Origin: SIG440 sp045648175
Lineage (GTDB): Bacteria; Bacillota; Clostridia; Monoglobales; Monoglobaceae
Length of the DNA stretch: 64,000 bases
Direction of reading: 5' to 3'
NCBI GenBank assembly: GCA_045648175.1
Contig: JAZRNN010000076.1
Span: 1-64,000 of the forward strand
Shown one piece after another: positions 53,850-61,803 of this stretch (position 1 is its first letter; the number at the start of each line of letters is the position of its first letter). Made by a program: the position numbers and the translations under genes. The notes below the pieces were generated by a model. It saw only the letters and a program-made list of their open reading frames with translations, searched no databases and was not told where the DNA came from.

Positions 53850-55232
53850 ATGAAAAATACTGAAAAGACAATGGAGAAAATAGTTGCTCTTTGTAAGGGT
53901 CGCGGATTTGTTTATTCGGGCTCTGAAATATACGGCGGTTTGGCAAACACATGGGATTACGGCCCTTTGGGTGTTGAACTTAAAAACAACGTTAAGCGTG
54001 CTTGGTGGAAAAAGTTCATTCAGGAAAGTCCCTACAACGTAGGTCTTGATGCAGCAATACTTATGAATCCTCAGACATGGGTTGCTTCCGGTCACGTTGG
54101 AGGTTTCTCTGACCCTCTTATGGACTGTAAGGAATGTAAAACCCGTTTCCGTGCAGACAAGCTTATCGAAGATGCGGCAGGTGTTTCGGCTGATGGTTGG
54201 TCGGATGCAAAGATGCTTGAATTTATCAACGAGCAGGACATAAAATGTCCCAACTGCGGGAAGCATAACTTTACTGATATAAGAAAATTCAATCTTATGT
54301 TCAAGACCTTCCAGGGCGTCACTGAAGACAGCACAAGTGAAATTTTCTTAAGACCTGAAACAGCTCAGGGTATATTTGTAAACTTCAAGAATGTTCAAAG
54401 AACTTCAAGAAAAAAGATTCCTTTTGGTATTGGTCAGGTAGGTAAGTCATTCCGTAACGAAATTACTCCCGGTAATTTTACTTTCAGAACTCGTGAGTTT
54501 GAACAGATGGAACTTGAATTCTTCTGCAAACCCGGTACAGACCTTGAATGGTTTAAATATTGGAAGGATTTCTGCAAGAACTGGCTTCTTTCATTGGATA
54601 TCAAGGAAGAAAACATCAAAATGCGTGATCACGAGCAGGAAGAACTTTCTCACTACAGCAACGCAACAACCGATATTGAATTTATGTTCCCGTTTGGTTG
54701 GGGCGAGCTTTGGGGTATTGCTGACCGTACAGATTTTGACCTTACTCAGCACAGTAATCACAGTGGCGAAAAGCTTGACTACAACGACCCTGAAACAAAC
54801 GAAAAATATACTCCATATTGCGTTGAACCATCACTTGGTGCTGACCGTGTAACTCTTGCATTTATGGTAGAGGCATATGACGAAGAAGTTATTGATGCCG
54901 AGAAGAACGATATCCGCACAGTTATGAGATTCCATCCGGCTCTTGCACCTATCAAGGCAGCAGTTCTTCCTTTGTCAAAGAAGCTTGCTGACGGTGCAGG
55001 TGCGGTATACTCAAAGCTTGCGGCAGAGTTTATGTGCGAGTATGATGAAGCCGGAAGTATTGGTAAAAGATATCGTAGACAGGACGAAATCGGCACACCC
55101 TTCTGTATCACATACGATTTTGAATCAGAAGAGGACGCATCTGTTACAGTTCGTCACCGTGATACTATGGAGCAGGAACGTGTTAAGATTGACGACCTTG
55201 TTGCTTACATCAGCGAAAGAATTAAGTTTTAA
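53850..55232 (+). CDS. glyQS: glycyl-tRNA synthetase (single-chain, dimeric type)
   Basis: About 460 residues from ATG 53850. The frame is open further upstream, but that sequence holds the promoter. GTG 53841 is a possible alternative because AGGAAAGG lies closer to it. It is a class II enzyme: KGRGFVYSGSEIYGGLANTWDYGPLG, NLMFKTFQGV, RPETAQGIFVNFKNVQ, QVGKSFRNEITPGNFTFRTREFEQMELEFF, and the anticodon-binding domain starting HPALAPIKAAVLPL. It charges tRNA-Gly. CPNCGKH and CKECKTR suggest a zinc site in the insertion. Confidence 0.95.
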   Translation: MKNTEKTMEKIVALCKGRGFVYSGSEIYGGLANTWDYGPLGVELKNNVKRAWWKKFIQESPYNVGLDAAILMNPQTWVASGHVGGFSDPLMDCKECKTRFRADKLIEDAAGVSADGWSDAKMLEFINEQDIKCPNCGKHNFTDIRKFNLMFKTFQGVTEDSTSEIFLRPETAQGIFVNFKNVQRTSRKKIPFGIGQVGKSFRNEITPGNFTFRTREFEQMELEFFCKPGTDLEWFKYWKDFCKNWLLSLDIKEENIKMRDHEQEELSHYSNATTDIEFMFPFGWGELWGIADRTDFDLTQHSNHSGEKLDYNDPETNEKYTPYCVEPSLGADRVTLAFMVEAYDEEVIDAEKNDIRTVMRFHPALAPIKAAVLPLSKKLADGAGAVYSKLAAEFMCEYDEAGSIGKRYRRQDEIGTPFCITYDFESEEDASVTVRHRDTMEQERVKIDDLVAYISERIKF

Positions 55233-55259
55233 TAACAGTACACAAAGGATGGTAGGGTA

Positions 55260-56270
55260 ATGCTTTCAGCCGTTTTGGGCCATAATAAAGTAAAGAATGT
55301 CCTGACGGTTTCAGCCAATGAAAACCGTGTGGGGCACGCATATATTTTTGAAGGCCCCCGCGGGGTGGGAAGGCAGACAATGGCAAAGGAGTTTGCAAAA
55401 CTGCTCCTTTGCGAAAACCACGACGGCGGCGAGCCTTGCAGTGTGTGCAAAAATTGTACGATGTGTGCATCGGGCAATCATCCCGATTTGCAGATTATCA
55501 CCAATCAACTGTATGATGAATCAAAAAAATCGACAGATGTTCTGGTAGATACTGTGCGAAATATGAAAAAGGATATTTATATAAAGCCATTTGCGTCAGA
55601 ACGCAAGATTTATATTGTGCCAAATGCTGATACAATGAATGTTTACGCACAAAACAGCTTGCTGAAGGTTCTTGAGGAGCCACCGGATTATTGTACTATC
55701 ATCTTGATTGCAGAAAATTCAAATTTGTTTTTGCCCACAATTCTTTCCCGTGCGGTGCCCCTTAAATTTTATCCTCTTGCAGACAGAATGATTGCAGATT
55801 ATATTAAATCAGAATATCCCAATCTGGACCAGCAAAGCGTTGCTCTTGCAGCAATGAGCGGAGGCTGTATAGGTAGAGCAAAGGACCTCGCTGAATCTGA
55901 CGAGGTTATAAAACTCAGGGACGAGCTTTTTCTGCGAATTTCAGCACTTGTGGGAAAGGGCAATCGTTCAATTTACGACTTCATGCTGTTTTTAAAGCAT
56001 AACAAGGATGAGCATAGGCTGATTATGGAAATGATGCAGGGGTTGTTTCGTGATCTTATGTATGCAAAACAATCAGAAGATGGTCAGGGTGTCAGCAATC
56101 TTGACAAACTACATGATATAAAGCGGATAGAAGATAAAATCCGTGAGGGAACACCAGTTAAGCTACTGGAAATTTTAATGAAATACAACGAATATTTATC
56201 AAGAAATATAAGCTATGCACAGATTGCACAGTGCATGAGTGTGGAGCTTTGGGAGGCAATAAATGACTGA
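55260..56270 (+). CDS. holB: DNA polymerase III delta-prime subunit
   Basis: 336 residues. Clamp-loader subunit of the replication machinery. The AAA+ N-terminus begins VLGHNKVKNVL, with HAYIFEGPRGVGRQTMAKEFAKLLLC (P-loop-like, residues about 23-48), four Cys of the zinc module (CENHDGGEPCSVCKNCTMC) and NSLLKVLEEPPDYCTIILI. Its end overlaps ricT by eight bases, an arrangement common in Firmicutes. Confidence 0.92.
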   Translation: MLSAVLGHNKVKNVLTVSANENRVGHAYIFEGPRGVGRQTMAKEFAKLLLCENHDGGEPCSVCKNCTMCASGNHPDLQIITNQLYDESKKSTDVLVDTVRNMKKDIYIKPFASERKIYIVPNADTMNVYAQNSLLKVLEEPPDYCTIILIAENSNLFLPTILSRAVPLKFYPLADRMIADYIKSEYPNLDQQSVALAAMSGGCIGRAKDLAESDEVIKLRDELFLRISALVGKGNRSIYDFMLFLKHNKDEHRLIMEMMQGLFRDLMYAKQSEDGQGVSNLDKLHDIKRIEDKIREGTPVKLLEILMKYNEYLSRNISYAQIAQCMSVELWEAIND

Positions 56271-57123
56271 GGTTATAGGTGTTAAATTTAATAAAGCCGG
56301 CAAGATTTATTACTTTGACCCCAAGGGACAAAAGTTCAGCATCGATGATGGTGTTGTGCTTGAAACATCCAGAGGTGTGGAGTTTGGTCTTGTTGCGGTT
56401 AAAAATAAAGAAGTTGAGGACAACGAAATTGTTGCACCCCTTAAACCAATAATCCGTAAGGCAACACCCGCCGACTTTGAAAAGCTTAAAAAAAACAAAG
56501 CAAAGGAAAAAGAGGCATTTGATATTGCGGTAAAGAAAATTCAGGAGCATAAACTGAATATGAAGCTTATCAATACCGAATATACCTTTGACGGAAGCAA
56601 AATTTTGTTTTATTTTACTGCAGATGGAAGGGTTGACTTTCGTGAATTGGTAAAAACTCTGGCTGGAATTTTTCGTACCAGAATTGAACTTCGGCAGATG
56701 GGTGTTCGTGACGAGGCAAAGACCCTTGGTGCGATAAGTATTTGTGGAAGACCGCTTTGCTGTTCAAGCTTTCTTAACGATTTTCATTCGGTATCTATCA
56801 GGATGGCAAAGGATCAGGGGTTGTCACTAAATCCCACCAAGATTTCGGGCATTTGCGGCAGACTCATGTGCTGCCTTGAATATGAACAACCCGCCTACGA
56901 AGACCTTCTTAAAAAAGTTCCAGGCAAGGGTGCTTTGGTAGAATATGACGGTCAGCGAGGCACGGTTACAGATGTATTTGTGCTGAAGGGCCTTATAAAG
57001 GTTAAATTTGGTACTCCCGAGGAATTTACCTATAAAATACTTGATTCAAAGGATGTAAAAATTTTAAAAAAAGGCAAATCTGAGCCAGTGGAAGAAATTC
57101 CTAAAGAACTTAAAGAAGATTAA
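56263..57123 (+). CDS. ricT: PSP1-domain protein RicT (YaaT)
   Basis: 286 residues with the PSP1 domain (GVEFGLVAVKNKEVEDNEIV, ELRQMGVRDEAKTLG). The conserved cysteines GRPLCCSSFLNDF and CGRLMCCLEYEQP hold Fe-S clusters in the RicAFT complex of Bacillus, which acts with RNase Y in mRNA processing and affects competence and sporulation. It is downstream of and overlaps holB, as expected. A terminator follows directly. Confidence 0.92.
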   Translation: MTEVIGVKFNKAGKIYYFDPKGQKFSIDDGVVLETSRGVEFGLVAVKNKEVEDNEIVAPLKPIIRKATPADFEKLKKNKAKEKEAFDIAVKKIQEHKLNMKLINTEYTFDGSKILFYFTADGRVDFRELVKTLAGIFRTRIELRQMGVRDEAKTLGAISICGRPLCCSSFLNDFHSVSIRMAKDQGLSLNPTKISGICGRLMCCLEYEQPAYEDLLKKVPGKGALVEYDGQRGTVTDVFVLKGLIKVKFGTPEEFTYKILDSKDVKILKKGKSEPVEEIPKELKED

Positions 57124-57129
57124 AATATG

Positions 57130-57162
57130 CGCCAACTAGACATTGTTATAGTTGGCGTTTTT
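57130..57162 (+). terminator. terminator after ricT
   Basis: A 9-bp perfect stem (57130-57138 with 57149-57157), 10-base loop, TTTTT. Confidence 0.88.
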
Positions 57163-57310
57163 AAATTAAATAAATTCTTTACATCTGCCCTAAAATATGT
57201 TATAATAAAATGTCATATTTTAACTTGGCGGAATGGTGTCTTTTAGACATACAGAATACTGTTTTGAATCAGCGGAAACCTTATTGGTGTCCAAAGAGGA
57301 GGTAATTTTT

Positions 57311-60300
57311 TTGCATCTTAAAAGTGTTGAAATGCAGGGATTTAAGTCATTTGCAGACAAAATATATCTTGATTTTAATCCGGGTATAACTGCTATTGTC
57401 GGACCTAACGGCTCGGGCAAGAGTAATATTTCTGATGCCATTCGTTGGGTTATGGGCGAACAAAGTGTTCGTTCGCTTCGCGGCAGCCGTATGGAAGATG
57501 TCATTTTTGCAGGGACCGAGGTGCGAAAGCCCCAGGGCTTTGCAGAAGTTTCGCTGACCCTTGATAACAGCGAGGGGGCACTTCCTGTTGATTATGAAGA
57601 GGTTGTCATTACCCGCCGTGTATACAGAAACGGTGAAGGTGAGTATTTTATTAATCACGCAGCTTGCCGTCTTAAGGACATTCACGAGCTGTTTATGGAT
57701 ACAGGTCTAGGACGTGAAGGTTATTCAATTATTGGTCAGGGCAAGATTGATGAAATTCTCAGCAATAAGTCTGAGGACAGACGCCGTATTTTTGAAGAAG
57801 CGGCAGGTATAACCAAGTATAAGTACCGCAAAAACGAGGCAGAAAAGAAACTTGAAAAAACAAACGACAATCTGACCCGTGTGAATGATATTATGTCAGA
57901 GCTTTCTGGTCAGCTTGAGCCTTTGCGTATTCAGTCTGAAAAGGCAAAAAAATACCTCAACCTTCGTGATGAGTTGAGGGTTATTGATGTTAATGTTTCG
58001 GTTGCGTCCATTATAAAATATCGTGCAGAACTTGTTGATATTGAACGCCGTCTTGATGGGGTTTCAAACAGTATCGACCTTCTGCAGAAGGAAATTGATG
58101 ACAAAGAACAGCTTACACAAGAGATGTATGACGAAATCGAGAAAATTGAAGGAGAAATGGAAAACTGCCGTCGTGCTCAAAGATTAGCGGCAGATGAAAC
58201 AGCAGAAGAAAATCAGCGCATTTCTCTTGGTATTGCAAATATTGAACATTGCAAAGAAAATATTCAAAGAATTACAGACGAAATAGAAAAAAGCGAACGT
58301 GGCATAAGTCAGCTCGATGAGCTTATTGCGGGTTATATCAAGGAACAATCTGAACTTGATGAAAAGCATAATGCCGTGATTGAAAAAATTAAGGAAGCAG
58401 AGACGAAATTTGAAAAAATTAATTCAGTATTTGAAGGCAATAACGAAAGACTCGAGGGCCTTAAAGATGAAATAATTGATAAAACCTCCGAAATCAGCGA
58501 CCTGAGAGGCAAGGTGGCAAACTATAACATCCTGCTTGAAAATTTTGAAAGAGAACGCCGAAATGTTGACGAAGAGCTTGAAAGACACAGTTTAGAGTAT
58601 ACCCGTATAGGTGACAACAACAGAATAATTGAGGCGGCTCTTGCAAAACTGACAGCAGAATTTGATGCAATAAAGGCAGATGCTGAGATTGCAGAAAATA
58701 AAGTAAAAGCTTGTCAGGGTAAAAATGATGAGCTAAACGAAAAGCGCAATCAAACTCTTGCGGAACTTAGCCGCAAAAATTCCCGCAAAGGCGTACTTGA
58801 GGATATGGAGAACGATTTTGAGGGTTATAACCGCAGCGTCAAGGAAATTATGACAGCGCACAGCAACGGCCCGCTTAAAAATGCAAAAATTTACGGGCCT
58901 GTTTCAAAGCTGATAACCACTGATAAAAAGTATGTTACAGCTATTGAAGTTGCACTGATTTCGGTAAATCAAAACATTGTCACCGAAACAGAGCAGGATG
59001 CCAAGGCGGCAATTAATTTCCTGAAGGCAGGAAAGCTGGGCAGAGCAACATTTATGCCCATTTCAACATCAAAACCGCGTAATATTGACCTTCAGGGTGC
59101 AGATAAAATGAAAGGCTTTATTGCTCTTGCTCAGGATATTGTTGAGTATGACAGCAAGTACGAGGACGTTGTGGGAAGCGTTCTTGGCGGAACGGTTGTG
59201 GTTGACCACATTGACAACGCAATTGCAATGGCGGCAAAATGCGGGCATAAATTTAAAATCGTAACCATCGAGGGCGAGGTTATGCAGCCAGGCGGTGCAA
59301 TAAGCGGTGGTACGTTGGGTAAAAATTCAGGCTTTTTGTCAAGAGCGGCAGAAATAGAAACTCTTACCGCAGAAATAGACAAACTGAAAGTACAGCTTGA
59401 AAATATTGAAAAAGAAAAGGCTGAAATCGTAAAAACCTTGCAGGAAAGCACAGAGCGTGCAGAAAATGCAAGAATACTGATATCCGCAAAGAATGAGGAA
59501 TACATAAGAGCAAAAGCAGATTCTGACCACAGTCGCACATATTTGGAAGCGGCAGAGGAACGCAAAAATCAGCTTATTCAGGAAGCTAAGACCATTGAAG
59601 AGCGTACCGCGGAAATTAATGCAGATATAGAACTTTGCAACAAAACAGCAGACGACCTTGAGGCGAGTGTATTAAAACTCAGAAACGAAACAGATTCAAA
59701 ACAGCTTGAGTCGGAAGAGATTTCGGCAAAGGTGAAGGAAATTCAGGATTTGCTGATAAACCTGCGTATAGATGAAAGTGCAAACCAAAAGGATATTGAC
59801 CTGCAGATCGAAAGACTGGAATCTGTCAAGGCTGAAAAAGCATCAATCATTCAAGACAACGATGTAAAGCAGACAGAGATTGATGTGTTAAAAGAGAGAA
59901 TAAATAGTCTTAACGAAGAAATCGCTTCAAATCGGAAGAAACTTGAAAAGATTGGTGTTCATACGGTTGAACTTGAAAATGAACTGATAAAACTGGGTGA
60001 TACCCGAAAAGAAACCGACCAAAAGGCAAAAGACTTGCAGGAGGATGTAAAAAATATCCGCGAGAAGATGTATACTCTTGGCCAGCAAAAGACCAAGATT
60101 GAAGGCTCAAAGGCAAAGTGCGAGGGCGACCTTGATGGTTTATTTGAGTATCTTTGGGAGGGGTATGAGCTTACTTTCAGCGATGCCCAGAAGATGAAGA
60201 CCGAAGAAGAACTCAATTTGAAAGAAGCAACTGCAAAAATTTCGGAGCTTAAGAGTAAAATAAAGGCTCTGGGTAATATTAATATTGATGCAATCGAAGA

Positions 60301-60874
60301 ATATAAAATGGTAAAGGAACGTTTTGACTTTCTTACTGAACAGACTGTAGACCTTGAAAAAGCCAAAGAAGAACTAGAAAAAATCATTGACGAAATGATG
60401 GGAATCATGAAAAAACAGTTTTCCGAACAGTTTGAAATTATTAGCAAAAACTTCAATAGCGTGTTCCGTGAACTCTTTGGTGGAGGTCAGGCATATCTTG
60501 AGCTTGCTGACCCAGAGGATATTATGGAAACAGGCGTTGAAATTATTGCACAGCCTCCGGGCAAAAAGCTCCAGAGTCTTACACTGCTTTCGGGTGGTGA
60601 AAGAGCCTTTACGGCAATTGCGCTGTTGTTTGCAATACTTAAGGTACGTCCGACACCGTTTTGTATTCTTGACGAAATTGAGGCGGCACTTGATGATATC
60701 AACGTATACCGCTATGCTGATTATCTTAAGAAATACAGTAATAAATCACAGTTTATTGTTGTGACTCACAGACGCGGAACAATGGAGGCGGCAAACATCC
60801 TTTATGGTGTAACCATGCAGGAGAAAGGTATATCCAAATTATTATCATTAAATATTGACGAGGTGGCAGAATAA
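57311..60874 (+). CDS. smc: chromosome segregation protein SMC
   Basis: 1187 residues from TTG 57311, nine bases after AGAGGAGG. The frame extends upstream to 57233 without a ribosome binding site. SMC forms a large ATP-driven ring that compacts and separates chromosomes. GPNGSGKSNISDAIRWVMGEQS (Walker A, residues about 31-52), two long coiled coils, a hinge at about 510-640 (GPVSKLITTDKKYVTAIEVAL), the signature LLSGGERAFTAIAL and Walker B CILDEIEAALDD are present. It overlaps ftsY by one base, the common smc-ftsY operon. Confidence 0.97.
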   Translation: MHLKSVEMQGFKSFADKIYLDFNPGITAIVGPNGSGKSNISDAIRWVMGEQSVRSLRGSRMEDVIFAGTEVRKPQGFAEVSLTLDNSEGALPVDYEEVVITRRVYRNGEGEYFINHAACRLKDIHELFMDTGLGREGYSIIGQGKIDEILSNKSEDRRRIFEEAAGITKYKYRKNEAEKKLEKTNDNLTRVNDIMSELSGQLEPLRIQSEKAKKYLNLRDELRVIDVNVSVASIIKYRAELVDIERRLDGVSNSIDLLQKEIDDKEQLTQEMYDEIEKIEGEMENCRRAQRLAADETAEENQRISLGIANIEHCKENIQRITDEIEKSERGISQLDELIAGYIKEQSELDEKHNAVIEKIKEAETKFEKINSVFEGNNERLEGLKDEIIDKTSEISDLRGKVANYNILLENFERERRNVDEELERHSLEYTRIGDNNRIIEAALAKLTAEFDAIKADAEIAENKVKACQGKNDELNEKRNQTLAELSRKNSRKGVLEDMENDFEGYNRSVKEIMTAHSNGPLKNAKIYGPVSKLITTDKKYVTAIEVALISVNQNIVTETEQDAKAAINFLKAGKLGRATFMPISTSKPRNIDLQGADKMKGFIALAQDIVEYDSKYEDVVGSVLGGTVVVDHIDNAIAMAAKCGHKFKIVTIEGEVMQPGGAISGGTLGKNSGFLSRAAEIETLTAEIDKLKVQLENIEKEKAEIVKTLQESTERAENARILISAKNEEYIRAKADSDHSRTYLEAAEERKNQLIQEAKTIEERTAEINADIELCNKTADDLEASVLKLRNETDSKQLESEEISAKVKEIQDLLINLRIDESANQKDIDLQIERLESVKAEKASIIQDNDVKQTEIDVLKERINSLNEEIASNRKKLEKIGVHTVELENELIKLGDTRKETDQKAKDLQEDVKNIREKMYTLGQQKTKIEGSKAKCEGDLDGLFEYLWEGYELTFSDAQKMKTEEELNLKEATAKISELKSKIKALGNINIDAIEEYKMVKERFDFLTEQTVDLEKAKEELEKIIDEMMGIMKKQFSEQFEIISKNFNSVFRELFGGGQAYLELADPEDIMETGVEIIAQPPGKKLQSLTLLSGGERAFTAIALLFAILKVRPTPFCILDEIEAALDDINVYRYADYLKKYSNKSQFIVVTHRRGTMEAANILYGVTMQEKGISKLLSLNIDEVAE

Positions 60875-61803
60875 TGGGATTATTCGGTAAACTTAAAGAA
60901 AGCCTGAGCAAAACAAAAGAGGTGCTCAGCGAAAGAATTGAAGATGCTCTTAAAAGCTTTAGGTCTGTAGACGAAGATTTGCTTGAAGAACTTGAAGAAA
61001 TTCTTATTATGGCAGATTTGGGTGTAGAAACATCAACAGAAATTATTGACAGATTAAGGGATGCAATAAAAGAAAAGCATATAACAGATTGCGAACAGGT
61101 TAAGCAGGAGCTTAAGAACATTCTTGCTGAAATCCTTACCGAAGGGGATAATTCCGTTCAGCTTGAAGGTAAACCGGCGGTAATTATGGTTATTGGTGTA
61201 AATGGTGTGGGTAAAACCACTTCAATTGGTAAACTGGCCTATATGTATAAGCAGATGGGCAAAAAGGTTGTCATTGCGGCGGCAGATACCTTCCGTGCGG
61301 CTGCAATCGAACAACTTGAAGTATGGGCAAATCGTGCTGACGCTGAAATTATCAAACAACAGGAAGGGTCTGACCCTGCAGCAGTAATATATGATGCAGT
61401 AGGTGCTGCAAAAAAACGTGGCGCAGACATTTTACTTTGCGATACAGCGGGCAGACTTCATAATAAAAAGAACCTGATGGATGAACTGAAAAAAATTTAC
61501 AAAATTTTAAACAACGAGCTTCCCGATTCGTCAAAGGAAGTACTGCTTGTACTTGATGCTACAACAGGGCAGAATGCAGTTTCTCAGGCGAAACAGTTTA
61601 AAGAAGCTGCGGATATTACGGGAATTATTCTTACCAAGCTTGATGGTACCGCCAAAGGTGGTATTGTATTTGCAATTAAAAATGAATATAATATACCGGT
61701 AAAGCTTATCGGTCTTGGTGAGAAGGTTGATGACCTTGAGGAATTCAGCCCGATGAATTTTGTAGATGCTCTTATCGAAACAGACGGGGGAGAAACCGAA
61801 TGA
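60874..61803 (+). CDS. ftsY: signal recognition particle receptor FtsY
   Basis: 309 residues. GTPase that docks SRP-ribosome complexes at the membrane. A short N domain, then the G domain: GVNGVGKTTSIGKLA, AADTFRAAAIEQL, CDTAGRLHNKKNLM, TKLDGTAKGG and GLGEKVDDLEEF. The long acidic A domain of E. coli is missing, as usual in Firmicutes. It starts within the smc stop and its own stop overlaps the next gene (ATGA). Confidence 0.97.
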   Translation: MGLFGKLKESLSKTKEVLSERIEDALKSFRSVDEDLLEELEEILIMADLGVETSTEIIDRLRDAIKEKHITDCEQVKQELKNILAEILTEGDNSVQLEGKPAVIMVIGVNGVGKTTSIGKLAYMYKQMGKKVVIAAADTFRAAAIEQLEVWANRADAEIIKQQEGSDPAAVIYDAVGAAKKRGADILLCDTAGRLHNKKNLMDELKKIYKILNNELPDSSKEVLLVLDATTGQNAVSQAKQFKEAADITGIILTKLDGTAKGGIVFAIKNEYNIPVKLIGLGEKVDDLEEFSPMNFVDALIETDGGETE